From: Amanita rubescens
Lineage: Eukaryota; Basidiomycota; Agaricomycetes; Agaricales; Amanitaceae
Direction of reading: 5' to 3'
Length of the DNA: 22,099 nt
Assembly: GCA_015039365.1 (NCBI GenBank)
Contig: WION01000737.1
Location: 1-22,099, forward strand
In this document: piece after piece, positions 11,225 through 21,935 of the stretch
Layout: every line of letters starts with the position of its first letter
How positions within the stretch are numbered: the stretch's first letter is position 1
The notes under the pieces: generated by a model
The model's input: the letters and a program-made list of their open reading frames with translations, nothing else
Told to the model about the DNA's origin: nothing
Databases searched by the model: none
Position numbers and translations under genes: made by a program

Positions 11225-13498
11225 TGAAGCGCTGGTGCGTTCAATTCGGAGGGAGGCTGAAGGTGGTAGGTGAATAGCCAGTGGGAGCAAACACGATTAA
11301 GAATACAAGGCACATATACATACCTCGCGACTGACCCGTTAGCGAATGGGAAAGGCTACTTAATTAGCATCATTCAGAGTGTGACCGAGAAGTTCCGTGG
11401 CTCTGGCTCACCCGTCCCAGTCAGACTCTGACATAACAGCTTGTCCTTATAAGTTTCACATTTTGTTCCCATCACCTCAACTTGACACTGATGGTACCGC
11501 TCTGCCAGTCTTCTTGCACTCTGTCCTGCCTATCACCGGTCATCACTCCATTCGCATCTGTACGCACAGCACCAACGTGTTTCCATGTTCACCGGAGTTT
11601 TGAATGACTTGATGAGAAGCAAACCAACTCGGTCCGATCCGCCACGTGGTCATCCATCTCCTTCCTCTTTGGGATATTACCCTTCCATCTTTGGCCTTCC
11701 TGGATGCTGCAGCTGTCGGGATAAAGCTATGACTCATTGAGCTCTGAGAATCCGTCCCACGCGACGACATTGTGAGAGCATAACTTCGCCATAGCAGCCG
11801 GAGGTACAAACTGACAGTCTACTGACACTGACAGATAAAAATATGGCCGCGGGATTGTAATGCCTGTGTATACTCCACACACCTTCCCATCTAAAGGAAA
11901 CATCCCCGATGCACTAAACGATTGTCGCAAGCGACCTGACCGGGGACAGACAACAGGTGACACCCGTATCATTGACCCCTCTTCGGTACCACTAACCCCC
12001 CCGCATTAAATCCCATTTTTTTGCGCTCTCGGCGCCCCAGCCGACGACATGAACGTAATGCTCCTGTTCGGGCAGCAACAGAAGCAATCAATGAATGCGT
12101 TCTCCGAAATCCTAGGCAAAAGAGCGGCCCAATTCCCGAAACGCCCGGAGATTGCGCCCCCGCCTAGGAGGGCCCGCGCTCAATGGTTTTCGGTCCCTCT
12201 GGACACTGCAAGGGTCGTACACTGTCGCATATGGCCCTGGAGACATAGCACACCAAAGGCTCTCACACAATCTGGATTCTGGACTAACTACTTTTGTACT
12301 CAACAACGTCAGCGTTACGATCATAAATGGAAGCCTCCGGTTCTCACGGACATATACACTTTTACCCTTCACAGTGACGTTGTTGGCAACCGCTGACGTC
12401 CACTCACCAAAACTCCTACTTTGACCATGTCTTGCCTCCGAAAGCACCAAGGTCTCCAAACTGAGCAGTGGCATGTACTCAATGTCTCATGAAGCCTTCA
12501 AGCGCCACGAATGACATTGTGGATCTACTGATTGCGTTTGGAATCGGATACCTGCTTCATTACCGATCCATGCCACTGATTGATGTCGTTACGACATAAA
12601 ATGGAAGTGTCAATATTAACGATCCTGGGCGGGTTTGTTTCTCATTATGGAGGAAGGGTCCATCTTATTGTCCCGCCCCTTTTCAGCCGCCAAGTACACC
12701 GCAGTGGATATCGCGATGATTTTTTGCAATAGGTCGCGGTGATCTCATGTACAAGGCCATGAGGCGAACACTTAACTCTAAATCCATCCATATGGCGTAT
12801 ATATCCCCGGAATCTCAACGCACGGCTTGGGCCCCTCACGACGTCATGATCCGCCACGGCTCTCGTCCCGACACTAAACTACATATGTACATTGCTGCAC
12901 AGCAGCGGCGTCTTGCATACACACACACGCTAGCCCAGGCCCCGGCCAGCGACCTAGTTAAGTACTCTCCGCAAATCCTCACAGCTACCACCACATGATC
13001 TCCATTCTAAGCTTGATTCCCGATCTGCCAAACTGCATATAGGCACGTCAAAATTGATATACTTACACCCACATATGTACGAACGCCAATTGACCGCTAT
13101 CAGTTTGCGTGTGTTCCCAGCTCACTTGTGCTCCCAGGAACCATCGCAGGAAATACAATTATCCCAATTCCATTTCGTCTTGCCAGGTCTTGCCCTGTCA
13201 CTATCCGTCTGCGATCCCGCCAGACTACGACCCATAAAGCGAGCCTGAGTTTGAAAGTGTGGAGCGGCACAACGGTCACTACTTAACCAGTTCCTCCTGG
13301 GACCTGCGGAGCCAACATGTGGCACACGTCAGACACAAATGCTTCATCCCAGACCCGAGATGCACTAAAACGCTCACTTGCGCTTGACAGGCTCGCAGCT
13401 CCGCAGTCCAGTAATTTAGACTTCACGTCCTCACTTACTCACAACTCTCGATGACGTGGACGTGCAATTCTCGATATCACTTTAAGCGATTATAAATA
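11225..13498. other. Gene-poor region upstream of copy B
   Basis: Over 2 kb in which I cannot support a gene. The first hundred or so bases serve as the copy B promoter. Open frames of 70-120 codons exist on both strands, e.g. plus 12049-12396 and minus 11727-11972, but none has a recognisable motif, a consistent splice path or a frame clearly better than its shadows. No tRNA-like cloverleaf or intact terminal inverted repeat was noticed by eye. Confidence 0.5.
13419..13478 (+). repeat. Diverged direct repeat, left copy
   Basis: Begins GACTTCACGTCCTCACTTAC. It matches the stretch at 14639-14698 with about 2 mismatches in the first 25 bases and looser similarity (about two thirds) over the next 35. 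The copies are in the same orientation, about 1.22 kb apart. Confidence 0.4.
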
Positions 13499-14009
13499 AT
13501 GGAACCATGGTATTATGACGACAGGATCGTGAGTATCGAAGCCCTTCATAACATCTCCCCAGTGCACCATCAAATTAAATTGACGATTCCAGAAGGCCAA
13601 AGCGCACAAGTTTACTCGATTCCGCCTGAGGTACAATCGGTTCCCTTCCTATTTCTTCTCCACCTTCTTTGCACCGTTCGAGGAATAGGGCTAGCAAGGA
13701 GTTGGAAAGCAGAATGGGAGTGCTTCTCCCTTCATTCGAGTTGGAGAATTTACGCCAGCTACACAGAACAACCCACCTCGATCACGGCCTACGTCAGCGA
13801 CAAGTATCGCCGCAGTCCACCCGCACCCGCATTCCTCCACATCCTCTCCTACCACCATCACCAACGTATTCTTAACGGTGGCAGTTCCGACCACAGATCT
13901 CGACATCACCGTTCCGAGTGCCAACGTGCAAGAAAGAACATATCTACAACAGGCATTGCCCCTATCTCTAGCGCTTGCGCCCTTCGCCTGTTTTCAACAT
14001 CGCACTTAA
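13499..14009 (+). CDS. Weak candidate gene, unknown protein
   Basis: A TATA-like TTATAAATA directly precedes the ATG at 13499; a second ATG follows at 13507, out of frame with the first. One model joins 13499-13630 to 13695-14009 over a 64-nt GT..AG intron and gives 148 aa, Ser/Thr/Pro-rich in the middle and hydrophobic near the end. Unspliced, the same start stays open to 14113 (204 aa). I prefer the spliced model because its composition looks more protein-like, but no motif supports either. The TATA box sits too close to the ATG for a normal leader, so this may be non-coding or the start may lie elsewhere. Confidence 0.25.
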
Positions 14010-14752
14010 ATAATATAAGTAAGCAACTGCAGACGCCAACGCATACAATCATCACCAGCTGTTATATAGGCCATGACGAGCACTTTCTCAACATTATCCC
14101 CACGCTATCATGATTGGAATTCGGCATAGCATTATAAAACTCTAGAGGCCTTCTTTGTGTCTATAGTTAGCTTAGGACTGACAGCCGTGAATCAATCAAG
14201 TGCTTTTACCTTACTCACATACTATATGCTCCCCCCAAACCGTAATGAATTCGGCATCACTGTTTATGGCCAACTGCTCCTTGATTTTAAGAGCATGCTC
14301 ATCCTCGGTGAATGGTTTATAATGGGTTCGTGCCTGATCCAAAAAGGCCTTCCTATATGCGTTATAAAAAGAAGATAGTTTTGCCATTGCAGGAGCATGC
14401 AGTTTTTAATTTCTCCCGAAGCCACCTGTTTACGCTGGGTCGATACCGTATATTCACAGCCTCCTACGCCAGGGACTTACCACATCGCTGATCGCCGTGC
14501 ATATGCGCAGGAGGAATGGGCAGCGAAGTGTAGCTTGAAGTCATCTGAGACAGAGAGCCGCACCACGGTGATAGTATACAACCCTACGAGCTCAGGTTTA
14601 TATATATGATACTTCAGATGTATCCCCGGCTATTACTTGGACTTCACGCCCTCACATACTCACATCTGGATTCCGTCAAAGTTCAACTCTGAAAATCACA
14701 CACGAACGGTTAATCACAACCACCCCCCGTCCAGGTTCTCTCTCATCCCTAT
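14010..14752. other. Intergenic stretch downstream of carnitine acetyltransferase
   Basis: Contains several plus-oriented TATA-like strings (near 14132 and 14360) and a 70-codon plus ORF at 14397-14609 with no recognisable motif. It also holds the right copy of the diverged repeat (14639-14698). I see no supported gene. Its last part probably includes the 3' untranslated region of the acetyltransferase gene. Confidence 0.45.
14639..14698 (+). repeat. Diverged direct repeat, right copy
   Basis: Begins GACTTCACGCCCTCACATAC. It is the partner of 13419-13478, in the same orientation. The pair brackets the weak candidate gene and could be footprints of an old insertion or a local duplication. Confidence 0.4.
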
Positions 14753-17002
14753 CTACAACTTCGCTTCCAACTTTTTCTTCTCCACCTTGTCCGCGCTCTC
14801 CATCATACGTTTCACCTCCGTCGCAGCCTCCGCTAAATAATGCCCCAACTCCGCCGTATGCCTCTTCAAACTCGTGATCGTCCAGCGAATATAATTATCT
14901 CCGATCGAATACGACAACCCATAACCATCCGGGACGACTACAGTAAGAAGAAGAGTAAGCCGTGAGATATGACTAATGGAATCGCAATTTAACCCACCTT
15001 CGCCGTATCCCCATCCGTCGAGGTAGGGACTGCTTAACTGACTAGTCGATAACTCCCAATGATTACTCTTTGCAAAAGACTCGTCGTTGTAGATCTCTGG
15101 TACCGGCTCGCCTTCCTTTAGACACCTCTTTAGTCCAAACAAGTGTCGATCGACACCCTGCGCATCGGCGGCCCATGATGAATATTGCATATGGCGCGTG
15201 ACAGCCTTGCGGAAGAGGTCCCTGAGATAAAGAGGGTCCTATACCAGATGAACTCGAACGTTAGTTGATCGTGATTTCGTGATAACTAGACAGTATCACC
15301 TTGGGCACGCTACTTGACATCGCCTCTGCCCACTCTTTGCTTTCATTACTCGCACTTCTGATCACTTCGGTCCTCCCGAGTTGGTATTTCCTCGTTTGGG
15401 CACTTTCGTACGTTATGCCTGGCCTGCCGAACATCTTCTGGAACGCTAGCTGTTTCACTAGCTGTGTCCACGCGTCAGGGGAGAGCTTGAATTGTTTGAT
15501 AAACTCTTTGCCATAGCCCTCGTAATGCACGACCTTTCAGCGATAAGTGGTGTCAAGTCATTCTCACTGATAAACAGGAGTCTGGGAGCAACGTACTTGC
15601 ATATCGTGTTGAGCAAGCAACTCATCATACCGTTGCTCCGCACCTTTGACGAGTTCTTCGACTTTCCCGTTCACCTCAAATACTAACTCTTCGGGCCGCG
15701 CCAAGTCTTTTCCCGTCTCCGCGTTCCGTTCAGGGCCACGATCAGCCCTACCAAGGGCAATAGTGGCCAGGATATACTCGTTCATTCGCAGCGTAGGTGT
15801 CCCATCCATACACGAATGTTCACCGAGGAACCCAGAGCGACCGTTATCATACACCACAACTAGATAACCTATAATTAGCACAAGACGGGAGGCACCGGAA
15901 AAACGGAACGCACGCTGGTGTTTGTCAAACCACCGGTTCCCTGCATTCCCAGCCCACGTGTTCCAACTGATATCCTCACGCGTGACAGGCTTGGTCTCAT
16001 CAAGCACGACGATAATCATGGCTGATTCGATCTGCCTGAGCAGTGTCGCGTTGTGCGAGGGAGAGGCTGCGATCAGGGCGGCGCGGGCATCCGTCCACAA
16101 GTCACGGTTGTCCGATGTGAGCGCTCCGATCGGCAAGCCCGCAGGCGAATCAGCCGCGCGTACAATTATCCGTTCGAATTGCCTGTATGAATTTCCAAAA
16201 GGAAAGAGGAAGAAAAGAAAGGACGCAAGTCAATCAACGAGTCAGACTAGGGTAGGAGACGGAGGTGTACACTTCTAGTTCGGCGGCGGAGAGATCGCGA
16301 CCGGACGCATCCGCCAAGGGGACGACGTAGAATTTGTTTCTCCGTATGGCAATGATGTGGTTGTTAACTTTAGGGTCGAATTTGAAGGCCGTGTCGGAGG
16401 GTTTTTGTGGGTAACGCGAAGCATGGAACAACCACTTGTACGACTCCATGCACATCGGTGTTCCGCGTGCCTTTTCGGGCTCTAGCTGCCCGCTACACGT
16501 TTCCAATCATCAGTCGACGCACCGCACGTCACGACACAAGCACGCACCTCTCTACCATTTCTCTAAACGGTAACATTGCTTTCACAAGACTCGCCGCTCG
16601 CTGTGCAGGCTCCTTGCGGAGTTTGTCGTCCACATGAACGTAGAAATAGCTGACGAACACGACGACGGGATCTCTATATCCCATATACGCCGCGTCATTC
16701 CACCACTCGCTGAGCCAGTTCTTCATGCCGTCTATTGACCTTCGCTCCTCTAGGCGCCGCTGGAGCTCAGCAGCCTGAGGAGATGCTATGAAGTCCTTCA
16801 CAGCCGATTCTGTACGGGCATAAGCGGAAGCCGTTACTAGTGGTCGGACCGTTTCGAGATACTTTGCAGCGGTGGATTGAAGAGAGGGAATAGGTAACTT
16901 GGGCAGAGATGCTTGGTAGCGGAGCATGGGAGGCGCTGAAGAGTCGACAGCATATCCTGGCGGAAGAGTTGTTGTCGTCGATGAACTTGCGCGGCGAGGC
17001 AT
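14753..17002 (-). CDS. CAT2: Carnitine O-acetyltransferase
   Basis: Transfers acetyl groups between CoA and carnitine so that acetyl units can move between peroxisome, cytosol and mitochondrion. Seven exons, right to left: 16548-17002, 16271-16492, 15914-16182, 15597-15859, 15300-15533, 14998-15238, 14753-14937. They give 622 aa, the usual size for the family. Family blocks seen include LPKLPIPSLQSTAAKYL near the N-terminus, NWLSEWWNDAAYMGYRDPVV, SGQLEPEKARGTPMC, FLGEHSCMDGTPT (His330 is the expected catalytic base), TYESAQTRKYQLGRTE, and ELSTSQ (Ser545-Thr-Ser, carnitine/CoA site). The last three residues are AKL, a type 1 peroxisomal targeting signal. The first 20 residues (MPRRASSSTTTT...) are basic and Ser/Thr-rich and may act as a mitochondrial presequence. 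No frame damage is seen. The ATG at 17002 is the first in the frame. Confidence 0.95.
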
Positions 17003-17543
17003 TATTGCAGTGGAATGTAATGTACGTTTCTGTACGGAGTTGAATATCAGTTCTTTGCTGGATACCGAAGGGAACGTACAATCCGACTTGAGCCGACGAT
17101 ATGTCTAAGCATTAGAAAATGCGGCTGCGGGAAGGACCAGAAGGCTCCTCCGGGTGCGTCTATATAGATGAGGATTGGACTGAGGTCCGCTGGGCAAATG
17201 TGCTGGCCGGCAAAGAGTTTGCCGGAATCATGTGGTCACACAGCTGTCACATGCATCCGGCGCCTTTTCTTTACTCCTGGCGCTAGGCGACGCCTACCTA
17301 GCAAAGAGCGCGCGTACCTAGTGACGGCCGTAGAGAGTGAGGCCTTGAAGTAGGAGGCACGGACGGTGCGATATGCAAGATGATTGGTAAAAAAACGCAA
17401 AGCGACATAGAGTATGTTTTCGTTGAAAAGAGACGTGCCCACCGCGACGTTTGACTGTCATACCCAATTGAACATGAAACCGAACAGCTTCAAACAAAGA
17501 TCATATTCCCTGAGCAGTTATGTATGATACTACTTGGATAGCA
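17003..17543. other. Spacer upstream of carnitine acetyltransferase
   Basis: About 540 bp carrying the acetyltransferase promoter and the 3' flank of the secreted-protein gene to the right. A TATATAGA-type string near 17160 (readable on both strands) lies about 160 bp upstream of the ATG at 17002. Short open frames here lack any motif. Confidence 0.45.
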
Positions 17544-18366
17544 CTAGTATATCATACAGGGTCGCGTACGCCTATTGAGGCGGTCTACAAGCCTTGTGGC
17601 GAAACCTTGGCAGTTGTTCGTGAAAATATTATAATCGTGAGCGGCCATTTCATCGACCACCGCTTGAGCTTGATGGAGGGGTTACTAGAGCCTGTCATTA
17701 TTATGAGTGCAAACACACCTGCGCTATGAATCTCCGCATCAGAGAAAGCCGTCAAACCCCTTGGTTCCATGAATGTCCAAGTTCTATCCAGGGGCACGGA
17801 GCCAACATTCAACCTAATATGTGACCCATGGAGACTACCACTGCAGGCGTTAGGAATATTGTTGTCTATTGGGATTATCTCGTAATAATGGCTCCCAACC
17901 AGGACTGCCCAGTGGGTGAGCCATGGAAGGAAACTTCCACCACTATCTTCAAGTGGACGAGTAATAATATGGACTTGGCGTTCTTCTCTTAACGACCTAG
18001 TACTTAGTGGATTGCTGGGTTAACCGATCGTCGATAAACTCATTAAACTGTATAATACCGGGGAACCTACCAATCATTCCTAGTCCCGGAAGTGCCAGTG
18101 ACATGTTGTGGATGTGGGACTGGAGGAGGATGAGGCTTTTAAAAATAGACGTTAAGCATGAGTTGTGTATCGTAGTTTCAGAGAGCGCTACTGGCATCGC
18201 TACGTGATTGAAGAAGTTGCGCCCGTTCAGCTCGAGGTTCAAATAATGGTGCTGGACTGCGTTGTTCAATATCAGGGAATGTTCGGGAGGCTCCAAAAGG
18301 CGCGGCATAAGTTAACATGCTAGCAGCCAGGACGAGGATAATGGAGATGGGGACTGAAAGACGCAT
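17544..18366 (-). CDS. Secreted protein with an NlpC/P60- or LRAT-like (permuted papain fold) His/Cys domain
   Basis: Four exons, right to left: 18192-18366, 18071-18119, 17719-18014, 17544-17668. The introns are 72, 56 and 50 nt and the phases agree, giving 214 aa. Residues 1-21 form a signal peptide (MRLSVPISIILVLAASMLTYA) with likely cleavage around residues 20-25. The mature part has His109 in LTHWAVLVGSHYYE and Cys193 in IFTNNCQGFATRLVDRL, separated by about 80 residues. This His-first, Asn-Cys-second order, with the aromatic-rich strand after His and the helix after Cys, is typical of circularly permuted NlpC/P60-type folds (LRAT, DeSI). GLTAFSDAEIHSA between them fits the usual pre-Cys segment. 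It could be a peptidase, amidase or acyltransferase. A TATAAAA box lies 157 bp upstream. Substrate and exact family are unknown; the splice model rests on frame and motif continuity. Confidence 0.72.
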
Positions 18367-18522
18367 TGCGTTGGAGTTAGTTTGTGTGGGGATACGGGAC
18401 CAGCCCTGTCTATTGTGGGTACAATGTCAGAGTGGAGGACGCATAGGAGTAGTCGGGGCTTCTTACATGAGGATAGATGTTAGGATGCACAGCACAGTGG
18501 GATGGTGAGGAACCACGTCCAC

Positions 18523-18529
18523 TTTTATA
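18523..18529 (-). promoter_or_regulatory. TATA box of the secreted His/Cys protein gene
   Basis: TATAAAA on the minus strand, 157 bp upstream of the ATG at 18366. The implied leader of about 125 nt holds CT-rich stretches, as in many fungal promoters. Confidence 0.5.
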
Positions 18530-19003
18530 GCGCGGGTTGGTAAGATGACTCCGCAGACGATCCGATGGAAGTAATCATTGGATCAAGGTCCAACGACGTC
18601 GCCGCCGCCAGGCCAACAGGGGTAAAAATGCTGCTAGCTTGACCACAATATCGACCCTGTGCCCCGACTCGGAGCCACTCCGAATCCCCAACATGAAAAC
18701 TCTCCAAGCCGCCGCAAGCCGCGAAAATACTGTCACCAACGACAACCTTGTGACGGTCCGTATCGGACAAAATGCGGCCCAAGGCTAGCTCAGGCAGGCA
18801 TATAGTCGGGTGAACAGGTATTTGTGAAGGTGTTAGTCATGGCCAATGTTTCTCCTGGGCGAGCAAAAGATTGTACTGGTGCCATGATGAGGACGCGAAT
18901 GGGCGAGTGGCCATGCACTACATCGATTGGGTCAGCGAGAGGCGCTTCGCAGACGCTGGGAAGGCCACATACCTGAGTCGATAACGGATTTGGGCCGGGG
19001 CAT
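18525..19003 (-). pseudogene. Possible ribokinase (PfkB)-like remnant
   Basis: An ATG at 19003 opens a 31-nt exon (MPRPKSVIDS), followed by a plausible 55-nt intron with a CAG/GTATGT donor-like junction. The next exon, from 18917, reads VHGHSPIRVLIMAP then ARPGETLAMTNTF, which resembles the ribokinase N-terminal RPGET block. A later open frame down to 18525 contains FHVGDSEWLRVG, loosely like the ribokinase GxDG segment. The expected GGKGxNQ motif and the C-terminal catalytic DTxGAGD motif are absent, and only a 31-nt intron would link the pieces. The most likely reading is a decayed fragment; a short unrelated gene is also possible. Confidence 0.3.
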
Positions 19004-19675
19004 GTTAAGAGGCCCACCTTGACCCCATTTTCCTCCCCGGCTCACTCCCTAGCCCTTGAACGGATGCTGCGGGTGTGAGTGCGAGTGCGTGGGGCCGTGG
19101 GCGTGAGGTAGGGACCAGTGTGGGTCTGCAAGCGCATCACAACTTCCGAATTTGGAAAGTCACGCGAATACCGACACGAATTCGAACAGATCCTCTTACT
19201 TAACTGCTCGAATTCAAATTTGCTCAGACCATGTACATAAGTGTAAGCACTCCCACAATGACTCTGAGCCCCCGCCCTATTCAAGTGCGCCTTTCACCGT
19301 CGAGCTTGAATCTCCACCGTGTCACAGCCCGTCACAAACTTCCAAACGTGGAAGGCGCGCCCACGAGTTTTCTGATGCATGCATGAAAAGTAGATGAATG
19401 ATCATGCGTAAGTCATTTGGTAGTCTCGACACAAGACAAATCCGGCAAGCGGATTACCTCTCCCACGGGAGAGGGTCTTGTATCAAAGTAGGGGTTTTGA
19501 TAGGGCAATGTAAAACGAAAATGTAGTCTTTGATTGATCTCTATGCAACGACGAATGCCGACTCTGCCGGTCTCAGAGTGACATGACATAATCCACAAAA
19601 TGATGAGATCGTCCAAACAAAACACGGCCCGGGCGCGTAGATCACTCGCGCAAAAGTATACAGACGCGTCGCGTC
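19004..19675. other. Intergenic stretch before the helicase
   Basis: About 670 bp without a supported gene. It should contain the helicase promoter; a weak AAGTATACA string lies about 15-20 bp before the ATG. Open frames of 60-80 codons occur on both strands with Arg/Thr/Ser-rich, non-descript translations. Confidence 0.45.
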
Positions 19676-21918
19676 ATGAATTGCCCCTCTACACCTACAA
19701 AGAAACCCCTAAATGAAACTACCAATATTTATAATACCACCCAGCGGACCCCCTTCGCCACTCCCCGTCGCCGAAAAACACCTTCAACCCCCACATTCCA
19801 TGTGACTTCCGACGAAAAATGGCCGCGGATAGGCAAAAAGGTGCCGCTACACGAAATTATCAGTGTTGCCAGACAAATCTTTGGTTACGAGCCTCACCCA
19901 TGGCAACTCCAAATGTTTGTCAAGTGTGCTGAAGGATGCGATACCTTTTGCATAGCTGGAACTGGTTTTGGCAAGTCCCTGGTCTTCGCTCTTCTCGCAA
20001 TAGCTGCGGAGCTTGCTGGATTTAAGGGAACTGTGATGGTGGTCTGTCCATTAAAGGCTTTGGAGGTAGATCAGGTCAGTCACGGTACACCCTCTTTGCG
20101 ATCAAGTATCACTTACCTCAAACTCTTCAGGTCAGACGGTTTGACATGGCCAATGGAGTAAAAACGAGCTTGGGAAAGGATGTCCATATATCTGCTGTGG
20201 CCATCAATGAAGACAATAAGGATAGCTCTTTGTTTCAGAAACTGGAGGACGGTGCTTACCGTATTTGCTATTCGTCACCCGAAATATTGCTCCGCAATAA
20301 TGAGTTCAAAAAGTTGTTCCGAAAGGAGAAATTCCGGCGTCAAATCAGCGTGTTTGCTGTTGACGAGGCCCATGTAATCAAAAGCTGGAAGGACTCATTT
20401 CGTCGAGACTACAATGAGCTTCATGCCCTGCGAGTGATCTGCGGGTATGAAGTTCCGTGCATGGCTTTGACTGCAACCAGTCCCACCGACACCTTCGAGG
20501 TGATCTACGACGCACTTGGCATGGGCATGAGTCGGAATTTCTGGGGCATCGACATGGGTACAAACCGGCCGAATCTGCGCTTGTGGGTTCGTCCAATTGA
20601 GTATTCGGATCTTGCAGACTTGTTCGTATTCATACCGGAGAACCCCTCCTCTGCCCTTGACTTTGACAAGACTATTTTCTACTTCAAATCGCGAGCATTG
20701 GCTCGAAAGGCATGTCGCCTATGTTGTCGTTTGATCCCTACAGAATTTCACTCTGTGATGGCACCATACACGAGGACAAACTCACCGGAATACAAACAGA
20801 CCATTCAGGACGCGTTCCATGAAGGAACGGTCAGAATGTTGTTCGCCACAACTGCGCTGGGACTTGGACTGGACATTCCAGACATAAAAACGGTCGTGAT
20901 ATATGGCTTGTGTGACCTGGAGGAGATGTTTCAACAGGGAGGACGTGCTGGTCGGGATGGAAAAACAGAGGGCTCTGTCATATGGCTTATTGAGCCGTGG
21001 GCATTCAAAAATCGGCGTCGTGATGAGGAAAACAGTAGTCGTGAGGAAAGAGTCAGCAAAAAACAGGCCGCAGATGAAGAAAAGCGACTCAGAATGGATC
21101 CCAATACACGAGCATTTATTGACTGCTCCGAGTCCCAGTCCAATCACAATCAGTGTATGCGCGCATTCCTTTGTGATTACTTCCGGCCAAAGCCAAATCG
21201 TCCGGGCTTTCCATGGTACACAAGGCCAGAAAGTGGAGACGAGGAGGAGGATGCCTTGCCAGGGACTTCCATTGAGTGGGAAGTGGCAAAGCAAGTTGTG
21301 ACGTCGGGCGCTGACTGTGGCTGCAACGCCCGTTCTTGTCGCATCAACCCTGAAGTCGGGCTTCTCACCAAGCAAGACCGGGCACGAATCCGACACGCCA
21401 TGGAAACTCTCCAGCCCCCTGCTACTGCCTCTTCTTCTCTGTTTCCTAATGCTACTCGTTTGCGTTGCTCGAAGCCCGAGCGCGATGGATTGAAGGAACA
21501 GCTCGAGGAATGGCGTGACCGTGAATGGGCTTCGATTGGTGAAAGATACCCCTATTATTCCCGCGATTGGGTTTTGAGTGATGAAGACCTCAAGCGCATT
21601 GTTGACAAGGCCCACATCATTCTAAGTGCCCCGTCAATCACCCGGGCCTTTCTCAGTGACATATCACGATGGATTCCGACAAGTCCGTGTCTGGACTCCC
21701 TGTATGTGCTGCTGGAGGATTTTCGTGCTGCTCGACAGGAGCGAGACGCTGTAGAAGCCTCGGAACGCCCTCGTAAACGCATTAATCGGGATGTGGTGCA
21801 GGATTCACTAATCGATCCGTTCATTCAAGGTGTTGAAAGTCAGCCATTCAACGTCAACCCTCCTCCACTGAGTTTCGAAGCGGGCATGGAGTTCAGTTGG
21901 CATATATCCATGGAGTAG
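19676..21918 (+). CDS. RecQ-like ATP-dependent DNA helicase
   Basis: Superfamily 2 helicase of RecQ type that unwinds DNA 3'-5' using ATP. Two exons, 19676-20074 and 20131-21918, with a 56-nt intron (CAG/GTCAGT donor, TTCAG acceptor), give 728 aa. Motifs in order: motif 0-like FGYEPHPWQLQ (69-79), Walker A GTGFGKS (95-101), DEAH box VDEAHVIKSW (210-219), motif III ALTATS (245-250), motif V ATTALGLGLDIP (about 372-383) and motif VI QQGGRAGRDG (401-410). After motif VI come CMRAFLCDYF and a cluster CGCNARSC, which look like a degenerate RecQ zinc-binding region. No clear RQC or HRDC domain follows; the remaining C-terminus is charged and unfamiliar. Helicases of this kind occur in many copies in some fungal genomes, often near chromosome ends or in mobile loci; whether that holds here is inference. 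Confidence 0.9.
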
Positions 21919-21935
21919 ATTTGGTACGTTGTATT

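Noticed and set aside
13499..14113. Unspliced 204-aa plus-strand ORF
   Set aside because: No motif. A shorter spliced model from the same start gives a more protein-like composition, and neither has independent support.
17997..18308. 103-codon minus-strand ORF
   Set aside because: It runs through the predicted introns of the secreted His/Cys gene in a different frame, and the spliced frame carries the conserved motifs.
20782..21615. Long minus-strand ORF of 277 codons
   Set aside because: It is the antisense shadow of the helicase, whose motifs prove the plus-strand frame.
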